Source of the DNA: Piscinibacter gummiphilus
GTDB lineage: Bacteria; Pseudomonadota; Gammaproteobacteria; Burkholderiales; Burkholderiaceae_C
Assembly (NCBI RefSeq): GCF_032681285.1
Contig: NZ_CP136336.1
Coordinates: forward strand, 2,343,001 to 2,407,000
Reading direction: 5' to 3'
DNA: 64,000 nucleotides
The position numbers were made by a program, and so were the translations under genes. This document shows positions 19,459 to 31,391 of the stretch, piece by piece (the stretch's first letter is position 1; the number at the start of each line of letters is the position of its first letter). The notes beneath the pieces are model-generated. The model ran no database searches and was not told where the DNA came from. It saw nothing but the letters and a program-made list of their open reading frames with translations.

Positions 19459-20514
19459 TCAGCGCCGCGGCGCGAGACGCAGCGTCTCGCCGATGGCGAT
19501 GGTGTGGAAGGCATCGTCTCCAAGACCACGCGCCGCGCGCACTTCCTTCAACACCCTTGGCGGCTCGTCGAGCGGCTCGTCGGTGAGCGCGAAGGTGCCC
19601 CAGTGCACGCCCAGCGAGCGCTTGGCGCCGAGGTCGATGTGGATCTTCACCGCCTCTTCCACGTTGACGTGCTGGGCGGACATGAACCAGCGCGGCTCAT
19701 AGGCCCCGATGGGCAGCAGGGCGATGTCGAAGCCACCGCCGCGGGCCGCGTCCTGGCGATGGGCGAGGTGCTCGCGGATGTCGGTGAAGTCGCGCGAGTA
19801 GGCCGTGTCGCCGGCATAGAAGAGATGGCAATCGTCGGCCAGTACCGCGAAGCCACCCCAGAGCGTGGCCATCCGGTCGTCGAGCCCTCGTGCCGACCAG
19901 TGCTGTGCGGGCAGCAGCATCACGTCCACCTCGCGGCCATCGTGCTGCAGGCGGTGCGTGTCCCACCAGTCGAGTTCGACCGCATGGTGCACACCTCGCG
20001 TGGCGAGCCAGGGCTTCAGGCCGAGTGGCACCACGAAGAGCGGCGGCCCTCCGGCTTGCCGGTTCAGCGTGTCGACCGAGGCGCCATCGAGGTGGTCGTA
20101 GTGGTTGTGCGAGACCAGCACCAGATCGATGCGCGGCAAGGCCTCGAGGGCCACACCCGGTGCCTGGTGCCGCTTCGGCCCGACGAACGACACGGGGGAG
20201 GCGCGCATCGAGAAGATGGGGTCGGTGAGCAGCGTGAGGCCGCCAATCTGCGCCAGCACCGTGGCGTGGCCGATCCAGGTGACGGCCGGCTTCATCTGGC
20301 GTCGCGCGAGCGCGTTGCGCTGGAGGAAATCCAGATCGGCGGGCACTTGCGGAATCGGCTCGCGTGGCGGCTTGGGCAACCCGTGGCGCGTCGCATCGAA
20401 GCGCCATCGCAGGACTTCGGCCAGTGTCTTGGGTGCGAAGTCGGTGTGCCGGTTCTGAAAGCCCTCGGGCCGGTGATGCGGCTTGCTGGGGTCGTAGTAA
20501 GGATTCTTCGGCAT
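19459..20514 (-). CDS. Metallo-beta-lactamase-fold hydrolase, NAPE-PLD/UlaG-like
   Basis: A 351-residue cytosolic metallohydrolase. The metal motif HxHxDH is seen as SHNHYDHLDG, with WIGHATVLAQIGG before it and FYAGDTAYS plus GVHWGTFAL after it, as in N-acyl-phosphatidylethanolamine phospholipase D-like enzymes. No signal peptide is seen. The substrate is unknown. The ATG at 20514 (MPKNPYYDPSKPHH) fits the family N-terminus. The gene is convergent with the MurA-like gene (3 bp between stops) and divergent from gspA. Confidence 0.83.
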   Translation of the reverse strand: MPKNPYYDPSKPHHRPEGFQNRHTDFAPKTLAEVLRWRFDATRHGLPKPPREPIPQVPADLDFLQRNALARRQMKPAVTWIGHATVLAQIGGLTLLTDPIFSMRASPVSFVGPKRHQAPGVALEALPRIDLVLVSHNHYDHLDGASVDTLNRQAGGPPLFVVPLGLKPWLATRGVHHAVELDWWDTHRLQHDGREVDVMLLPAQHWSARGLDDRMATLWGGFAVLADDCHLFYAGDTAYSRDFTDIREHLAHRQDAARGGGFDIALLPIGAYEPRWFMSAQHVNVEEAVKIHIDLGAKRSLGVHWGTFALTDEPLDEPPRVLKEVRAARGLGDDAFHTIAIGETLRLAPRR

Positions 20515-20587
20515 GGTGGTGTGCGAGCCGGGCCAGCATAGCCCAAGCATCCGAGGGGGCATCGCGGGGGATAGACTCGCGGCCACG

Positions 20588-22252
20588 ATGTACGCCAAAT
20601 TCTTCGGCCTGCGGCAGGAACCGTTTTCCATTGCCCCCGATCCCCGCTATCTCTTCATGAGCGAGCGGCACCGCGAGGCGCTGGCGCATCTGCTGTACGG
20701 CCTGCGCGGCGGTGGTGGCTTCGTGCTGCTCACGGGCGAGATCGGGGCAGGCAAGACTACGGTGTGCCGCTGTTTCCTGGAGCAGATCCCCAAGCGCTGC
20801 AACGTCGCCTACATCTTCAACCCCAAGCTCACCGTGATCGAACTCCTGCGCACGGTGTGCGAGGAGTTCCGCATCCCGCTCGACGCGGAGCGCCCGCGCG
20901 GCGAGAGCGTCAAGGAATACCTCGACCCGATCAACGAGTTCCTGCTCAAGACGCACGCCGTCGGGCAGAACAACGTGCTCATCATCGACGAGGCGCAGAA
21001 CCTCTCGCCGGAGGTGCTGGAGCAACTGCGCCTCCTGACCAACCTCGAGACCAGCGAACGCAAGCTGCTGCAGATCATCCTCATCGGCCAGCCCGAGTTG
21101 CGCGACATGCTCGCGCGGCCCGAGCTCGAGCAGCTCGCACAGCGCGTGATCGCGCGGTACCACCTGAAGGCGCTCAGCGAGAGCGAGACGGTGCAGTACA
21201 TCCGCCATCGCCTCGGCGTGGCGGGCCTGAGCGGCATGGTGCCGTTCGACCGCGCGGCGCGCAAACGCATCCATGAGCTGTCGCGAGGCGTGCCGCGCCG
21301 CATCAACCTGCTGTGCGACCGCTCCCTGCTCGGCGCGTATGCAGAAGGCCGCTCGCGGGTGAACCGCGAGATGGTCGACCATGCCTCGGCCGAAGTCTTC
21401 GGCGAGGCCGAACGCCCGCTCGCGGCGGCCGTGAGTGGCATCAACCGCAAGCCGGTGTATGCCGCCGCGGCCGGGCTGCTGGTGGGGGCGCTGCTTTTCG
21501 GCGTGGTGAGCTGGGTGCGCGACGGTGGCGCGGGCAAGACCGCTGCGGCCGCGGCGGCGTCCGCCGTGCCCGCGAAGGCGGCGATCGCAGCCACCGTGGC
21601 ATCGCAGCCGGCCACTGCGGCGTCTGCCGTGAAGCCGGCTGCCACGCTCACGCTCGACGGCCTGCGCAGCGAGACCCAGGCCCTGCGCGAGCTCGCCGCC
21701 GCGTGGAAGACGCCCTTGGCCGAGACCGACCCGTGCAGCACCGCCGCGCGCCAGCAGCTGCAGTGCTTCAAGAGCGATGACGGCGGCCTCGCGATGCTGC
21801 GCGCGCTCGACCGCCCCGGCGTGCTCACCGTCTACGACGACGCAGGCAAGCCGGTTTACGTGCTGCTGATGTCGCTGGCGGCCGACAGCGCCACCCTGCG
21901 CGGGGCCGGTGGGGCGACGCAGACCGTGCTGCTCTCGGCGCTGGCCAAATCCTGGCGGGGCGAGTTCGCCACCTTGTGGCGCACGCCTCCGGCGTACATC
22001 GGACGCGTGCCGGTGGGCCAGAACGGGCCGGTGGTCGACTGGGTGGCGCAACAGGTCGCGCGTGCACAGGGCGAAGCCTTGCCCACCACGCCGGGAACGC
22101 TGGATGCTGCATTGCAGGAGCGCATCGCGAATTTCCAGCTGGCACATGGCCTCAAGCCCGACGGTCGGGTGGGGCCGATCACGCTGATGCACCTCAACCG
22201 GGTCGCAGGGGTCGACGAGCCCCGGCTGCTGACCACCGTGGCGTCGAACTGA
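20588..22252 (+). CDS. gspA: General secretion pathway ATPase GspA/ExeA
   Basis: An inner-membrane ATPase that, with GspB, helps place the type II secretin through peptidoglycan. The 554-residue protein begins MYAKFFGLRQEPFSIAPDPR, has Walker A GEIGAGKTT (50-58), Walker B VLIIDEAQNL, one transmembrane helix (about residues 283-302), an Ala-rich linker, and a C-terminal peptidoglycan-binding domain (LQERIANFQLAHGLKPDG). The ATG at 20588 is preferred. gspB follows 10 bases later; no other T2SS genes are in the window. Confidence 0.9.
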   Translation: MYAKFFGLRQEPFSIAPDPRYLFMSERHREALAHLLYGLRGGGGFVLLTGEIGAGKTTVCRCFLEQIPKRCNVAYIFNPKLTVIELLRTVCEEFRIPLDAERPRGESVKEYLDPINEFLLKTHAVGQNNVLIIDEAQNLSPEVLEQLRLLTNLETSERKLLQIILIGQPELRDMLARPELEQLAQRVIARYHLKALSESETVQYIRHRLGVAGLSGMVPFDRAARKRIHELSRGVPRRINLLCDRSLLGAYAEGRSRVNREMVDHASAEVFGEAERPLAAAVSGINRKPVYAAAAGLLVGALLFGVVSWVRDGGAGKTAAAAAASAVPAKAAIAATVASQPATAASAVKPAATLTLDGLRSETQALRELAAAWKTPLAETDPCSTAARQQLQCFKSDDGGLAMLRALDRPGVLTVYDDAGKPVYVLLMSLAADSATLRGAGGATQTVLLSALAKSWRGEFATLWRTPPAYIGRVPVGQNGPVVDWVAQQVARAQGEALPTTPGTLDAALQERIANFQLAHGLKPDGRVGPITLMHLNRVAGVDEPRLLTTVASN

Positions 22253-22262
22253 AAGGCGGGCG

Positions 22263-22970
22263 ATGTCTTACATCCTTGATGCGCTGCGCAGGGCCGATTC
22301 GGAGCGGGAGCGTGGGGCCGTGCCCAGCCTGCACAGCAAGCAGATCGCCCCCGGCGTGGCCGATGGCGATGACGGCGACGAGCCGGCCGGCCGCTCGGTG
22401 CAGCCACTGTGGTGGGCCGTGGGGGGCCTGTCGCTCGCCCTGGTGGGCATGGCCGCCTGGCTGGTGCTCGGGCGCTCGGGCGCGGAGCCCGAACCGATGC
22501 GCGCGGCACTGCCGGTAGCCCAAGCCCCAGTCCTGCCCGCGCCACCGCCCGCACCCCAAGCGCAGCAACCTGCCCCCGAGCCCGTGGCTGCGCAGCCAGC
22601 ACCGGTTGAACCCAAGAGCGTCCCGGTCTCACCACCGCCCGCACCGGCGCCTGCGCGAGTCGCAGCAGCACCCAAGCCTGCAGAGAAGCCGGCAGACAAG
22701 CCGGTGGCCGCAGCCCCCGCGGCACTCCGCGACGAAGACACGCCGGTGCCCTCGATCTCCGAGCTGCCCGATGACATCCGCCGGCAACTGCCCACGCTCT
22801 CGGTCAGCGGGGCCAGCTACTCCAAGAACCCGGCGAGCCGCATGCTCATCCTGAACGGACAGGTGTTCAAGGAAGGCGACAAGGTCGCCAACGACCTGGT
22901 GCTGGAGCAGATTCGGCTGAAGAGTGCCGTGCTCTCGTTCAAGGGGCGGCGCTACAGCGTCAGTTTCTGA
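22263..22970 (+). CDS. gspB: General secretion pathway protein GspB
   Basis: Partner of GspA. The 235-residue protein has the family N-terminus MSYILDALRRADSERERG, a single transmembrane helix (about residues 49-70), a long Pro/Ala-rich periplasmic linker, and the C-terminal GspB domain (SELPDDIRRQLPTLSVSGASYS to the end). It is co-directional with gspA at a 10-base gap. Confidence 0.9.
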   Translation: MSYILDALRRADSERERGAVPSLHSKQIAPGVADGDDGDEPAGRSVQPLWWAVGGLSLALVGMAAWLVLGRSGAEPEPMRAALPVAQAPVLPAPPPAPQAQQPAPEPVAAQPAPVEPKSVPVSPPPAPAPARVAAAPKPAEKPADKPVAAAPAALRDEDTPVPSISELPDDIRRQLPTLSVSGASYSKNPASRMLILNGQVFKEGDKVANDLVLEQIRLKSAVLSFKGRRYSVSF

Positions 22971-23005
22971 AGGCTTGCCGACCTAGAATCCGCTGCCTAC
23001 GGCCA

Positions 23006-23092
23006 GCCGGCGTGGCGAAATCGGTAGACGCAAGGGACTTAAAATCCCTGCTCCTCAAGGAGGTGCGGGTTCGAGTCCCGCCGCCGGCACCA
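23006..23092 (+). tRNA. tRNA-Leu (anticodon UAA)
   Basis: An 87-base class II tRNA with encoded CCA. The acceptor GCCGGCG pairs with CGCCGGC; the anticodon stem-loop AGGGA-CTTAAAA-TCCCT gives UAA; there is a long variable arm (GCTCCTCAAGGAGGT) and the T arm GCGGGTTCGAGTCCCGC. Confidence 0.97.
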
Positions 23093-23159
23093 CGAACGTA
23101 GAGCGTTCGAGCCCTGCACACCCGCTGCACAGCGCTCACGCTTCACATCACCCCCCGCC

Positions 23160-23573
23160 TCAACTCCGCTTGCTGCGCCCGACCGGGCTCGGCGGCTTGA
23201 CGCGCGCGAAGGCCTTGCGGTCTTGCGCGCTCTTGTCCCACTGGCGGGCGATGCTGCCGCAGACCAGGTCGCATAAGGCGTACACCGACTCGTCGGCGAT
23301 GCGGTAGTAGACCGCGTTGCCGCGGCTTTCCCGTGCCACCAGGCCGTGCTTCATCAGCAGCGCGAGGTGGCGCGAGATGTTGGCCGAGGTGTAGCCGCAG
23401 GCCGTGGCCATCTCGCCGACGTTGTGTTCGCCGCCGCGCAGCAGATTGAGGATCTGCAGACGCGTCGGCTCCGACAGCGCCTGGAAGTACGCGGCGACCT
23501 GCGCCAACGCCTCGGGAGTCAAACCTTGCATGCTCGGGCACAGAAGTGTGGAGGGTGGCGAATCATGCCTCAT
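23160..23573 (-). CDS. ArsR/SmtB-family repressor of the RND-thioredoxin-SQR operon
   Basis: A winged-helix regulator of 137 residues (123 if it starts at the ATG at 23531). The HTH segment is VGEMATACGYTSANISRHL, followed by the wing GLVARESRGNAVYYRI. Candidate sensing cysteines are Cys59, in the recognition region, and Cys101/Cys105 in the last helix (ALCDLVC). The ArsR metal motif ELCVCDL is absent, and the Cys of the persulfide sensors BigR/SqrR in helix 2 is replaced (ILNLL). It is divergent from the operon. Given the operon content, a sulfur signal is more likely than a metal, but this is inference. Confidence 0.87.
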   Translation of the reverse strand: MRHDSPPSTLLCPSMQGLTPEALAQVAAYFQALSEPTRLQILNLLRGGEHNVGEMATACGYTSANISRHLALLMKHGLVARESRGNAVYYRIADESVYALCDLVCGSIARQWDKSAQDRKAFARVKPPSPVGRSKRS

Positions 23574-23615
23574 CGATGCACCTTTTGATGTCGTGTGGCT
23601 ACTTGACTATTTAAC

Positions 23616-23629
23616 TACTTGCGCAAATA
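23616..23629. promoter_or_regulatory. Candidate ArsR-family operator
   Basis: TACTTGCGCAAATA is a near-perfect 14-bp palindrome (core TTGCGCAA) in the 84-bp gap between the divergent arsR-like gene and the RND operon. It lies in an A/T-rich island unusual for this genome, flanked by ACTTGA (23601-23606) and TCAAGT (23637-23642). Confidence 0.5.
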
Positions 23630-23657
23630 CTATCATTCAAGTGAACCGGAGCAAACC

Positions 23658-24719
23658 ATGACGGCATCAGGCATGAAGCACATTTCGACGCGCACGGCGC
23701 TCATCGCCGGCCCGCTGGCATGGGCGATCGGCCTTGCCTTCGCTGCGAGTGCTTCGGTGGCGGCTCCGGCCGAGCTGGCCACTGTCCAGGTGGCCGCCGC
23801 CTCGGGCGCGCAGGCCAACGCCTTCGACGGCGTGGTGGAGGCCGTGCGCCAGACCGTCATCGCCGCCCAGGTGCCGGGTGCGGTGGTGGCCGTGCAGGTG
23901 AAGGCCGGCGAGCGGGTGAAGGCCGGTCAGGTGCTGCTGCGCCTCGACGCGCGCGCCGCCGAGCAGCAGGCCGCTGCCGCCGCCGCGCAGGTGCAGGCCG
24001 CGCATGCCGCGCAGGAGGCCGCCACCCGCGAGTTCGAGCGCCAGAAGCAGCTCTTCCAGCAGAACTACATCAGCCAGGCCGCGCTCGAGCGCGCCGAGTC
24101 GCAGCACAAGTCGGCGCAGGCGCAGGCCGCCGCGCAGCTGGCCTCGGCGGGTGCCGCCCGCACCGAGTCGGGCTTCTACACGGTGAAGGCGCCGTATGAC
24201 GGCATCGTCTCCGAGGTGTCGGTGGTGCTCGGCGACATGGCCATGCCCGGCCGCGCGCTCGTGACGGTGTACGACCCGGCGCAGCTGCGCGTCACGGCCT
24301 CGGTGCCGCAGACCGCCGCGCCCGAGCCGGGTGCCACGCCGCTCATCGAAGTGCCGGGCACCGCGCCCGCGCGGATCACGCCGCTGCGCTGGCAGCTCCT
24401 GCCGTCGGTCGACGCGGCCACGCACACGGTGCAGCTGCGGCTCGAGCTGCCGCCGGGCACGGCCTTGTCGCCGGGCATGTTCGCCCGTGCCTGGCTGCCG
24501 GTGCGCGGCGAGGCGGGGCAGCGCATCGCGGTGCCGGCGAGCGCGGTCGTGCGCCGCGCCGAGCTGACCGGCGTCTACGTGATCGGTACCGATGGCCGCG
24601 CGCTCCTGCGCCAGGTGCGCCTGGGGCCGGTCAACGGCAACCAGGTCGAGGTGCTCTCGGGCCTCAAGGCCGGGGAGCGTGTGGCGCTGGACGCGCAGTC
24701 TGCGGCGAAGGGGCGCTGA
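23658..24719 (+). CDS. RND efflux periplasmic adaptor of the sulfur-linked operon
   Basis: A membrane fusion protein of 353 residues. It has an N-terminal signal or anchor (about residues 10-37), the lipoyl half-motif GAVVAVQVKAGERVKAGQVL, an Ala/Gln-rich helical hairpin (about 95-160), and the second lipoyl half YDGIVSEVSVVLGDMAMPG. No lipobox is seen. The ATG at 23658 is preceded by GGAG at 6 bases. One base separates its stop from the permease GTG. It is the first gene of the operon facing the ArsR-like repressor. Confidence 0.88.
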   Translation: MTASGMKHISTRTALIAGPLAWAIGLAFAASASVAAPAELATVQVAAASGAQANAFDGVVEAVRQTVIAAQVPGAVVAVQVKAGERVKAGQVLLRLDARAAEQQAAAAAAQVQAAHAAQEAATREFERQKQLFQQNYISQAALERAESQHKSAQAQAAAQLASAGAARTESGFYTVKAPYDGIVSEVSVVLGDMAMPGRALVTVYDPAQLRVTASVPQTAAPEPGATPLIEVPGTAPARITPLRWQLLPSVDAATHTVQLRLELPPGTALSPGMFARAWLPVRGEAGQRIAVPASAVVRRAELTGVYVIGTDGRALLRQVRLGPVNGNQVEVLSGLKAGERVALDAQSAAKGR

Positions 24720-24720
24720 G

Positions 24721-27700
24721 GTGAACGTCTCCGGTCGCATCGCGCGCTTCTTCCAGTCGGCGCAGATCACGCCGCTGCTGGCCCTGGTGGCGCTGCTGCT
24801 GGGGGCCTTCGCGGTGATGGTCACGCCGCGCGAGGAGGAGCCTCAGATCAACGTCACGATGGCCAATGTGCTGATCCCGTTCCCGGGTGCGTCGGTGGCC
24901 GACGTGGAGCAGATGGTGGCCACGCCGGCCGAGCAGGTGCTGTCGCAGATCGCCGGCACCGAGCACGTGATGAGCGTGTCGCGCCCTGGCCTCGCGGTCA
25001 TCACCGTGCAGTTCAAGGTGGGCGTGCCGCGCACCGAGGCGCTGGTGCGGCTCTATGACACCGTGCATGCCAACGCCGACTGGCTGCCGCGCGGCCTGGG
25101 CGCGGGCGAGCCCATCGTCAAGCCCAAGGGCATCGACGACGTGCCCATCGTCACGCTCACGTTCTACGCGAAAGACGCCGACACCGGTGCCGCCGACCTG
25201 GAGCGAGTGGCGCACACGCTGGAGGCCGAGCTCAAGCGGGTGCCCGGCACGCGCACGGTCTCGACCGTCGGCGGCCCGGGCCGCGCGGTGCGCGTGGAGA
25301 TCGACCCGGCGCGCCTGGCCGGGGCCGGCGTCACCGTGGCCGAGCTGCGCCAGGCGCTGCAATCGGCCAACCTCGGCACGCCGGTGGGCGAGCTGCTGGG
25401 CGGCGACCGCTCGGTGGCGCTGGAGGCCGGCCCGTTCCTGCGCGATGCACGCGACGTGGGCTCGCTCGTGGTGAGCGTGCGCAATGGCAAGCCGGTCTTC
25501 CTGCAAGACGTGGCGCGTGTGGCCGACGGCCCGCTGCCGCCGCAGCGCTATGTGTGGCATGGCACGAAGGAGGGCGACTCACCCGCGGTCACCATCGCCA
25601 TCACCAAGAAGCCCGGCGAGAACGCGATCAGCGTCGCCGATGCGGTGATGCAGCGCGTGCAGGCCGCGCGCAACACGCTGATCCCCGCCAACGTGATGGT
25701 GGCCGAGACGCGCAACTACGGCGCCACCGCCAACGACAAGGCGATGAAGCTGATCCAGAAGCTGCTCTTCGCCACGGCTTCCGTGGTGGCGCTCGTCTTC
25801 GTGGCGCTCGGCCGCCGAGAGGCCGCCATCGTGGGCAGCGCGGTGATCCTCACGCTCACGGTGACGCTCTTCGCCTCGTGGGCCTGGGGCTTCACGCTGA
25901 ACCGGGTGTCGCTCTTCGCGCTGATCTTCTCCATCGGCATCCTGGTCGACGACGCCATCGTGGTGGTGGAGAACATCCACCGCCACATGGCGCTGCACCC
26001 CGACAAGACGCTCGCCGAGCTGATCCCTGGTGCCGTCGACGAGGTGGGCGGCCCCACCATCCTTGCCACGCTCACGGTGATCGCGGCCTTGCTGCCGATG
26101 GCCTTCGTGAGCGGCCTCATGGGCCCGTACATGAGCCCCATCCCCATCAACGCGAGCATGGGCATGCTGTTGTCGCTGGCCATCGCTTTCGTCGTCACGC
26201 CGTGGCTCGCCCGGTTGTGGATGAAGCACACCGGCCATGCACATCAAGAGCCCAAGGGGCTGGCCGCCAAGCTCGGCCCGCTGTTCGACCGCATCTTCCG
26301 CCCGCTGCTCGACGCCCGGCAAGGGGGCCGCAACCGCAAGCTGCTCGGCCTCGCGGTGGCCGGCCTGATCGCCATCTCGCTCGTGCTCCCCGCCGTGGGC
26401 CTGGTGGTGCTCAAGATGCTGCCCTTCGACAACAAGTCGGAGTTCCAGGTCATCGTCGACATGCCGGCCGGCACGCCGCTCGAGCGCACCGCCGCCGTGC
26501 TGCGCGAGCTGGGCGCCCATGTAGCCGCGCAGCCCGAGGTCACCGACTACCAGGCCTATGCCGGCACCGCCGCGCCCATCAACTTCAACGGCCTCGTGCG
26601 CCAGTACGACCTGCGCTCGGGTGGCGAGGTGGGTGACCTGCAGGTCAATCTCGTCGACAAGCACCACCGCAGCGAGCAGAGCCACGCCATCGCCACGCGC
26701 CTGCGCCCCGCGCTGCAGCAGATCGGCCAGCGCCACGGCGCCAACGTGAAGGTGGTGGAAGTGCCGCCCGGCCCGCCGGTGCTCTCGCCCATCGTGGCCG
26801 AGGTCTACGGCCCCGAGGCGCAGGGTCGTCGCGAGGTGGCGCAGGCCGTGCGCAAGGTGTTCGAGCAGACCGCCGGTGTGGTCGACGTCGACGACTCCGG
26901 CATCGCCGATGCGCCGCGCAAGCTGCTGCTCGTCGACCGCCGCAAGGCCGCGATGCTCGGCGTGCCGCAGGCCGCCATCGTGAGCACGCTGCGCGCGGGA
27001 CTGGCCGGCGAGGCCGCGGCCTACCTGCACGACCAGAGCAAGTACCCCGCAGCCGCCACGATCCAGCTGCCCGCCGAAAGCCACGGCGACCTCAACGCGC
27101 TCCTGCAACTCGGCGTGCGCGGTGCGGCGGGGCAGGTCGTGCCCATCCGCGAGCTGGTGACGGTGAGCGACACGCTGCGCGAGCAGCCCATCCACCACAA
27201 GGACGGCCTGCCGGTGCACTACGTGGTGGGCGACATGGCGGGCGCGGTCGACAGCCCGCTCTACGGCATGTTCAAGATGCGCAGCGCCCTGGCGCAGGTG
27301 AAGACGCCGGGCGGCGGCACGCTCGGCGAGACCTTCATCCGCCAGCCCACCGACCCCTGGCGCGACTACGCCCTCAAGTGGGACGGCGAATGGCAGATCA
27401 CCTACGAGACCTTCCGCGACATGGGCGCCGCCTATGCCGTGGGCCTGGTGCTCATCTACCTGCTGGTGGTGGCGCAGTTCGGCTCGTACCTCACGCCCCT
27501 CATCATCATGGCGCCCATCCCGCTCACCATCGTCGGCGTGATGCCGGGCCATGCGCTGCTGGGCGCGCCGTTCACCGCCACCAGCATGATCGGCATGATC
27601 GCGCTGGCCGGCATCATCGTGCGCAACTCCATCCTGCTGGTCGACTTCATCCGGCTGCAGGTCGCGCAGGGCATGCCGCTCGAAGAGGCCGTGGTGCGCT

Positions 27701-27933
27701 CGGCCGCCACCCGCGCGCAGCCCATCCTGCTCACGGGCCTGGCCGCCATGCTGGGCGCCTTCTTCATCCTCGACGACCCGATCTTCAACGGGCTCGCCAT
27801 CTCGCTGATCTTCGGCATCTTCGTCAGCACGGTGCTCACGCTCGTCGTGATCCCGCTGCTGTATTTCGTGGCCTACCGGCGCCAGAGCGTGCCGCAGCCG
27901 TCTCCACTTTCAACTGAAGGAGCCCCGTCATGA
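24721..27933 (+). CDS. RND efflux permease of the sulfur-linked operon
   Basis: A proton-driven inner-membrane transporter of 1070 residues. The N-terminus NVSGRIARFFQSAQITPLLALVALLLG leads into the first helix. The proton-relay motif is SIGILVDDAIVVVENIHRHM. The C-terminal half has IGMIALAGIIVRNSILLVDFI and a last helix near residue 1045. The GTG at 24721 is the only start that keeps the family N-terminus; an upstream ATG at 24592 would run through the adaptor gene in another frame. The stop overlaps the next ATG (ATGA). Not a CusA/CzcA-type metal pump by its motifs; the substrate is unknown. Confidence 0.9.
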   Translation: MNVSGRIARFFQSAQITPLLALVALLLGAFAVMVTPREEEPQINVTMANVLIPFPGASVADVEQMVATPAEQVLSQIAGTEHVMSVSRPGLAVITVQFKVGVPRTEALVRLYDTVHANADWLPRGLGAGEPIVKPKGIDDVPIVTLTFYAKDADTGAADLERVAHTLEAELKRVPGTRTVSTVGGPGRAVRVEIDPARLAGAGVTVAELRQALQSANLGTPVGELLGGDRSVALEAGPFLRDARDVGSLVVSVRNGKPVFLQDVARVADGPLPPQRYVWHGTKEGDSPAVTIAITKKPGENAISVADAVMQRVQAARNTLIPANVMVAETRNYGATANDKAMKLIQKLLFATASVVALVFVALGRREAAIVGSAVILTLTVTLFASWAWGFTLNRVSLFALIFSIGILVDDAIVVVENIHRHMALHPDKTLAELIPGAVDEVGGPTILATLTVIAALLPMAFVSGLMGPYMSPIPINASMGMLLSLAIAFVVTPWLARLWMKHTGHAHQEPKGLAAKLGPLFDRIFRPLLDARQGGRNRKLLGLAVAGLIAISLVLPAVGLVVLKMLPFDNKSEFQVIVDMPAGTPLERTAAVLRELGAHVAAQPEVTDYQAYAGTAAPINFNGLVRQYDLRSGGEVGDLQVNLVDKHHRSEQSHAIATRLRPALQQIGQRHGANVKVVEVPPGPPVLSPIVAEVYGPEAQGRREVAQAVRKVFEQTAGVVDVDDSGIADAPRKLLLVDRRKAAMLGVPQAAIVSTLRAGLAGEAAAYLHDQSKYPAAATIQLPAESHGDLNALLQLGVRGAAGQVVPIRELVTVSDTLREQPIHHKDGLPVHYVVGDMAGAVDSPLYGMFKMRSALAQVKTPGGGTLGETFIRQPTDPWRDYALKWDGEWQITYETFRDMGAAYAVGLVLIYLLVVAQFGSYLTPLIIMAPIPLTIVGVMPGHALLGAPFTATSMIGMIALAGIIVRNSILLVDFIRLQVAQGMPLEEAVVRSAATRAQPILLTGLAAMLGAFFILDDPIFNGLAISLIFGIFVSTVLTLVVIPLLYFVAYRRQSVPQPSPLSTEGAPS

Positions 27934-28139
27934 CCTCATGGCAACTCGTCCGCCTGTTCGCAGGCAGTTTCATCCTCCTGTCGCTCGCGCTCGGCGTGCC
28001 CGGCAGCATGCTCTTCGTGAGTACCTGGTGGCTCGCGTTCACCGCCTTCGTGGGCGTGAACCTGCTGCAGAGCTCGATCACGCGCTGGTGCCCGCTCGAG
28101 ATCATCCTGCGCAAGCTGGGCGTGCCCGCGGGCTGCTGA
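27930..28139 (+). CDS. DUF2892 small inner-membrane protein, YgaP-like transmembrane domain
   Basis: A 69-residue protein with two membrane helices (about 5-24 and 28-47) and the segment RWCPLEIILRKLG, a variant of the family C-terminal CP motif. In YgaP this domain is fused to a rhodanese (sulfurtransferase), which fits the sulfur theme of the operon. Here it stands alone, with Cys54 and the terminal Cys69. Its ATG overlaps the permease stop by four bases. Confidence 0.82.
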   Translation: MTSWQLVRLFAGSFILLSLALGVPGSMLFVSTWWLAFTAFVGVNLLQSSITRWCPLEIILRKLGVPAGC

Positions 28140-28154
28140 TCGCCGGAGCCTGCC

Positions 28155-28591
28155 ATGCAACTCGTCTGCCCCACCTGCGGCACGAAGAACCGCGTGCCCG
28201 ACCAACGCCTCGCCGATGCGCCGATCTGCGGCCGATGCAGCACCGAGCTGATGGCCACCAAGCCTGTCGCGCTCAGCGACGAGCGCTTTCCAGGCTTCAT
28301 CGAAGGCACCGAGCTGCCGGTGCTGGTCGACTTCTGGGCGGCCTGGTGCGGTCCGTGCCGCATGATGGCGCCGCAGTTCGAGCAGGCCGCGGCGCAGATG
28401 CCGAACGTGCGCTTCGCCAAGGTCGACACCGAGGCCGCACCGCAGGCGAGCGTGCGCCAGCGCATCCGCAGCATCCCGACGATGGTGCTCTACCACCGCG
28501 GGGTGGAGGTGGCGCGCCAGAGCGGCGCCATGGCGGCGCGCGACATCCAGCGCTGGGTGCAGTCGCAGCTCGCCGCGGCCGGAGCGGCGTC

Positions 28592-28595
<4 letters not shown>
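28155..28595 (+). CDS. trxC: Thioredoxin 2
   Basis: A cytosolic dithiol reductase of 146 residues. An N-terminal zinc ribbon (Cys5, Cys8, Cys25, Cys28) precedes a thioredoxin fold with the active site WCGPC (Cys65, Cys68) and the cis-proline segment RSIPT. GGAG precedes the ATG, and the stop overlaps the next gene's ATG. In this operon it probably reduces protein or glutathione persulfides. Confidence 0.93.
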
Positions 28596-31287
<2,692 letters not shown>

Positions 31288-31391
31288 CGCGGGTCAGTCG
31301 GCGGTGCGGGTTTTGCCGGCAAGGGGCGGCACGCCGGTTGCTGGTGGGTTAAAAACTGTTTCAAGGATCTGCGCCCATCCTCCTGCCTGCC

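Noticed and set aside
23093..23159. Possible integration scar or attachment site next to tRNA-Leu(UAA)
   Set aside because: No repeat of the tRNA 3' end, integrase or composition break was found in the flanking sequence.
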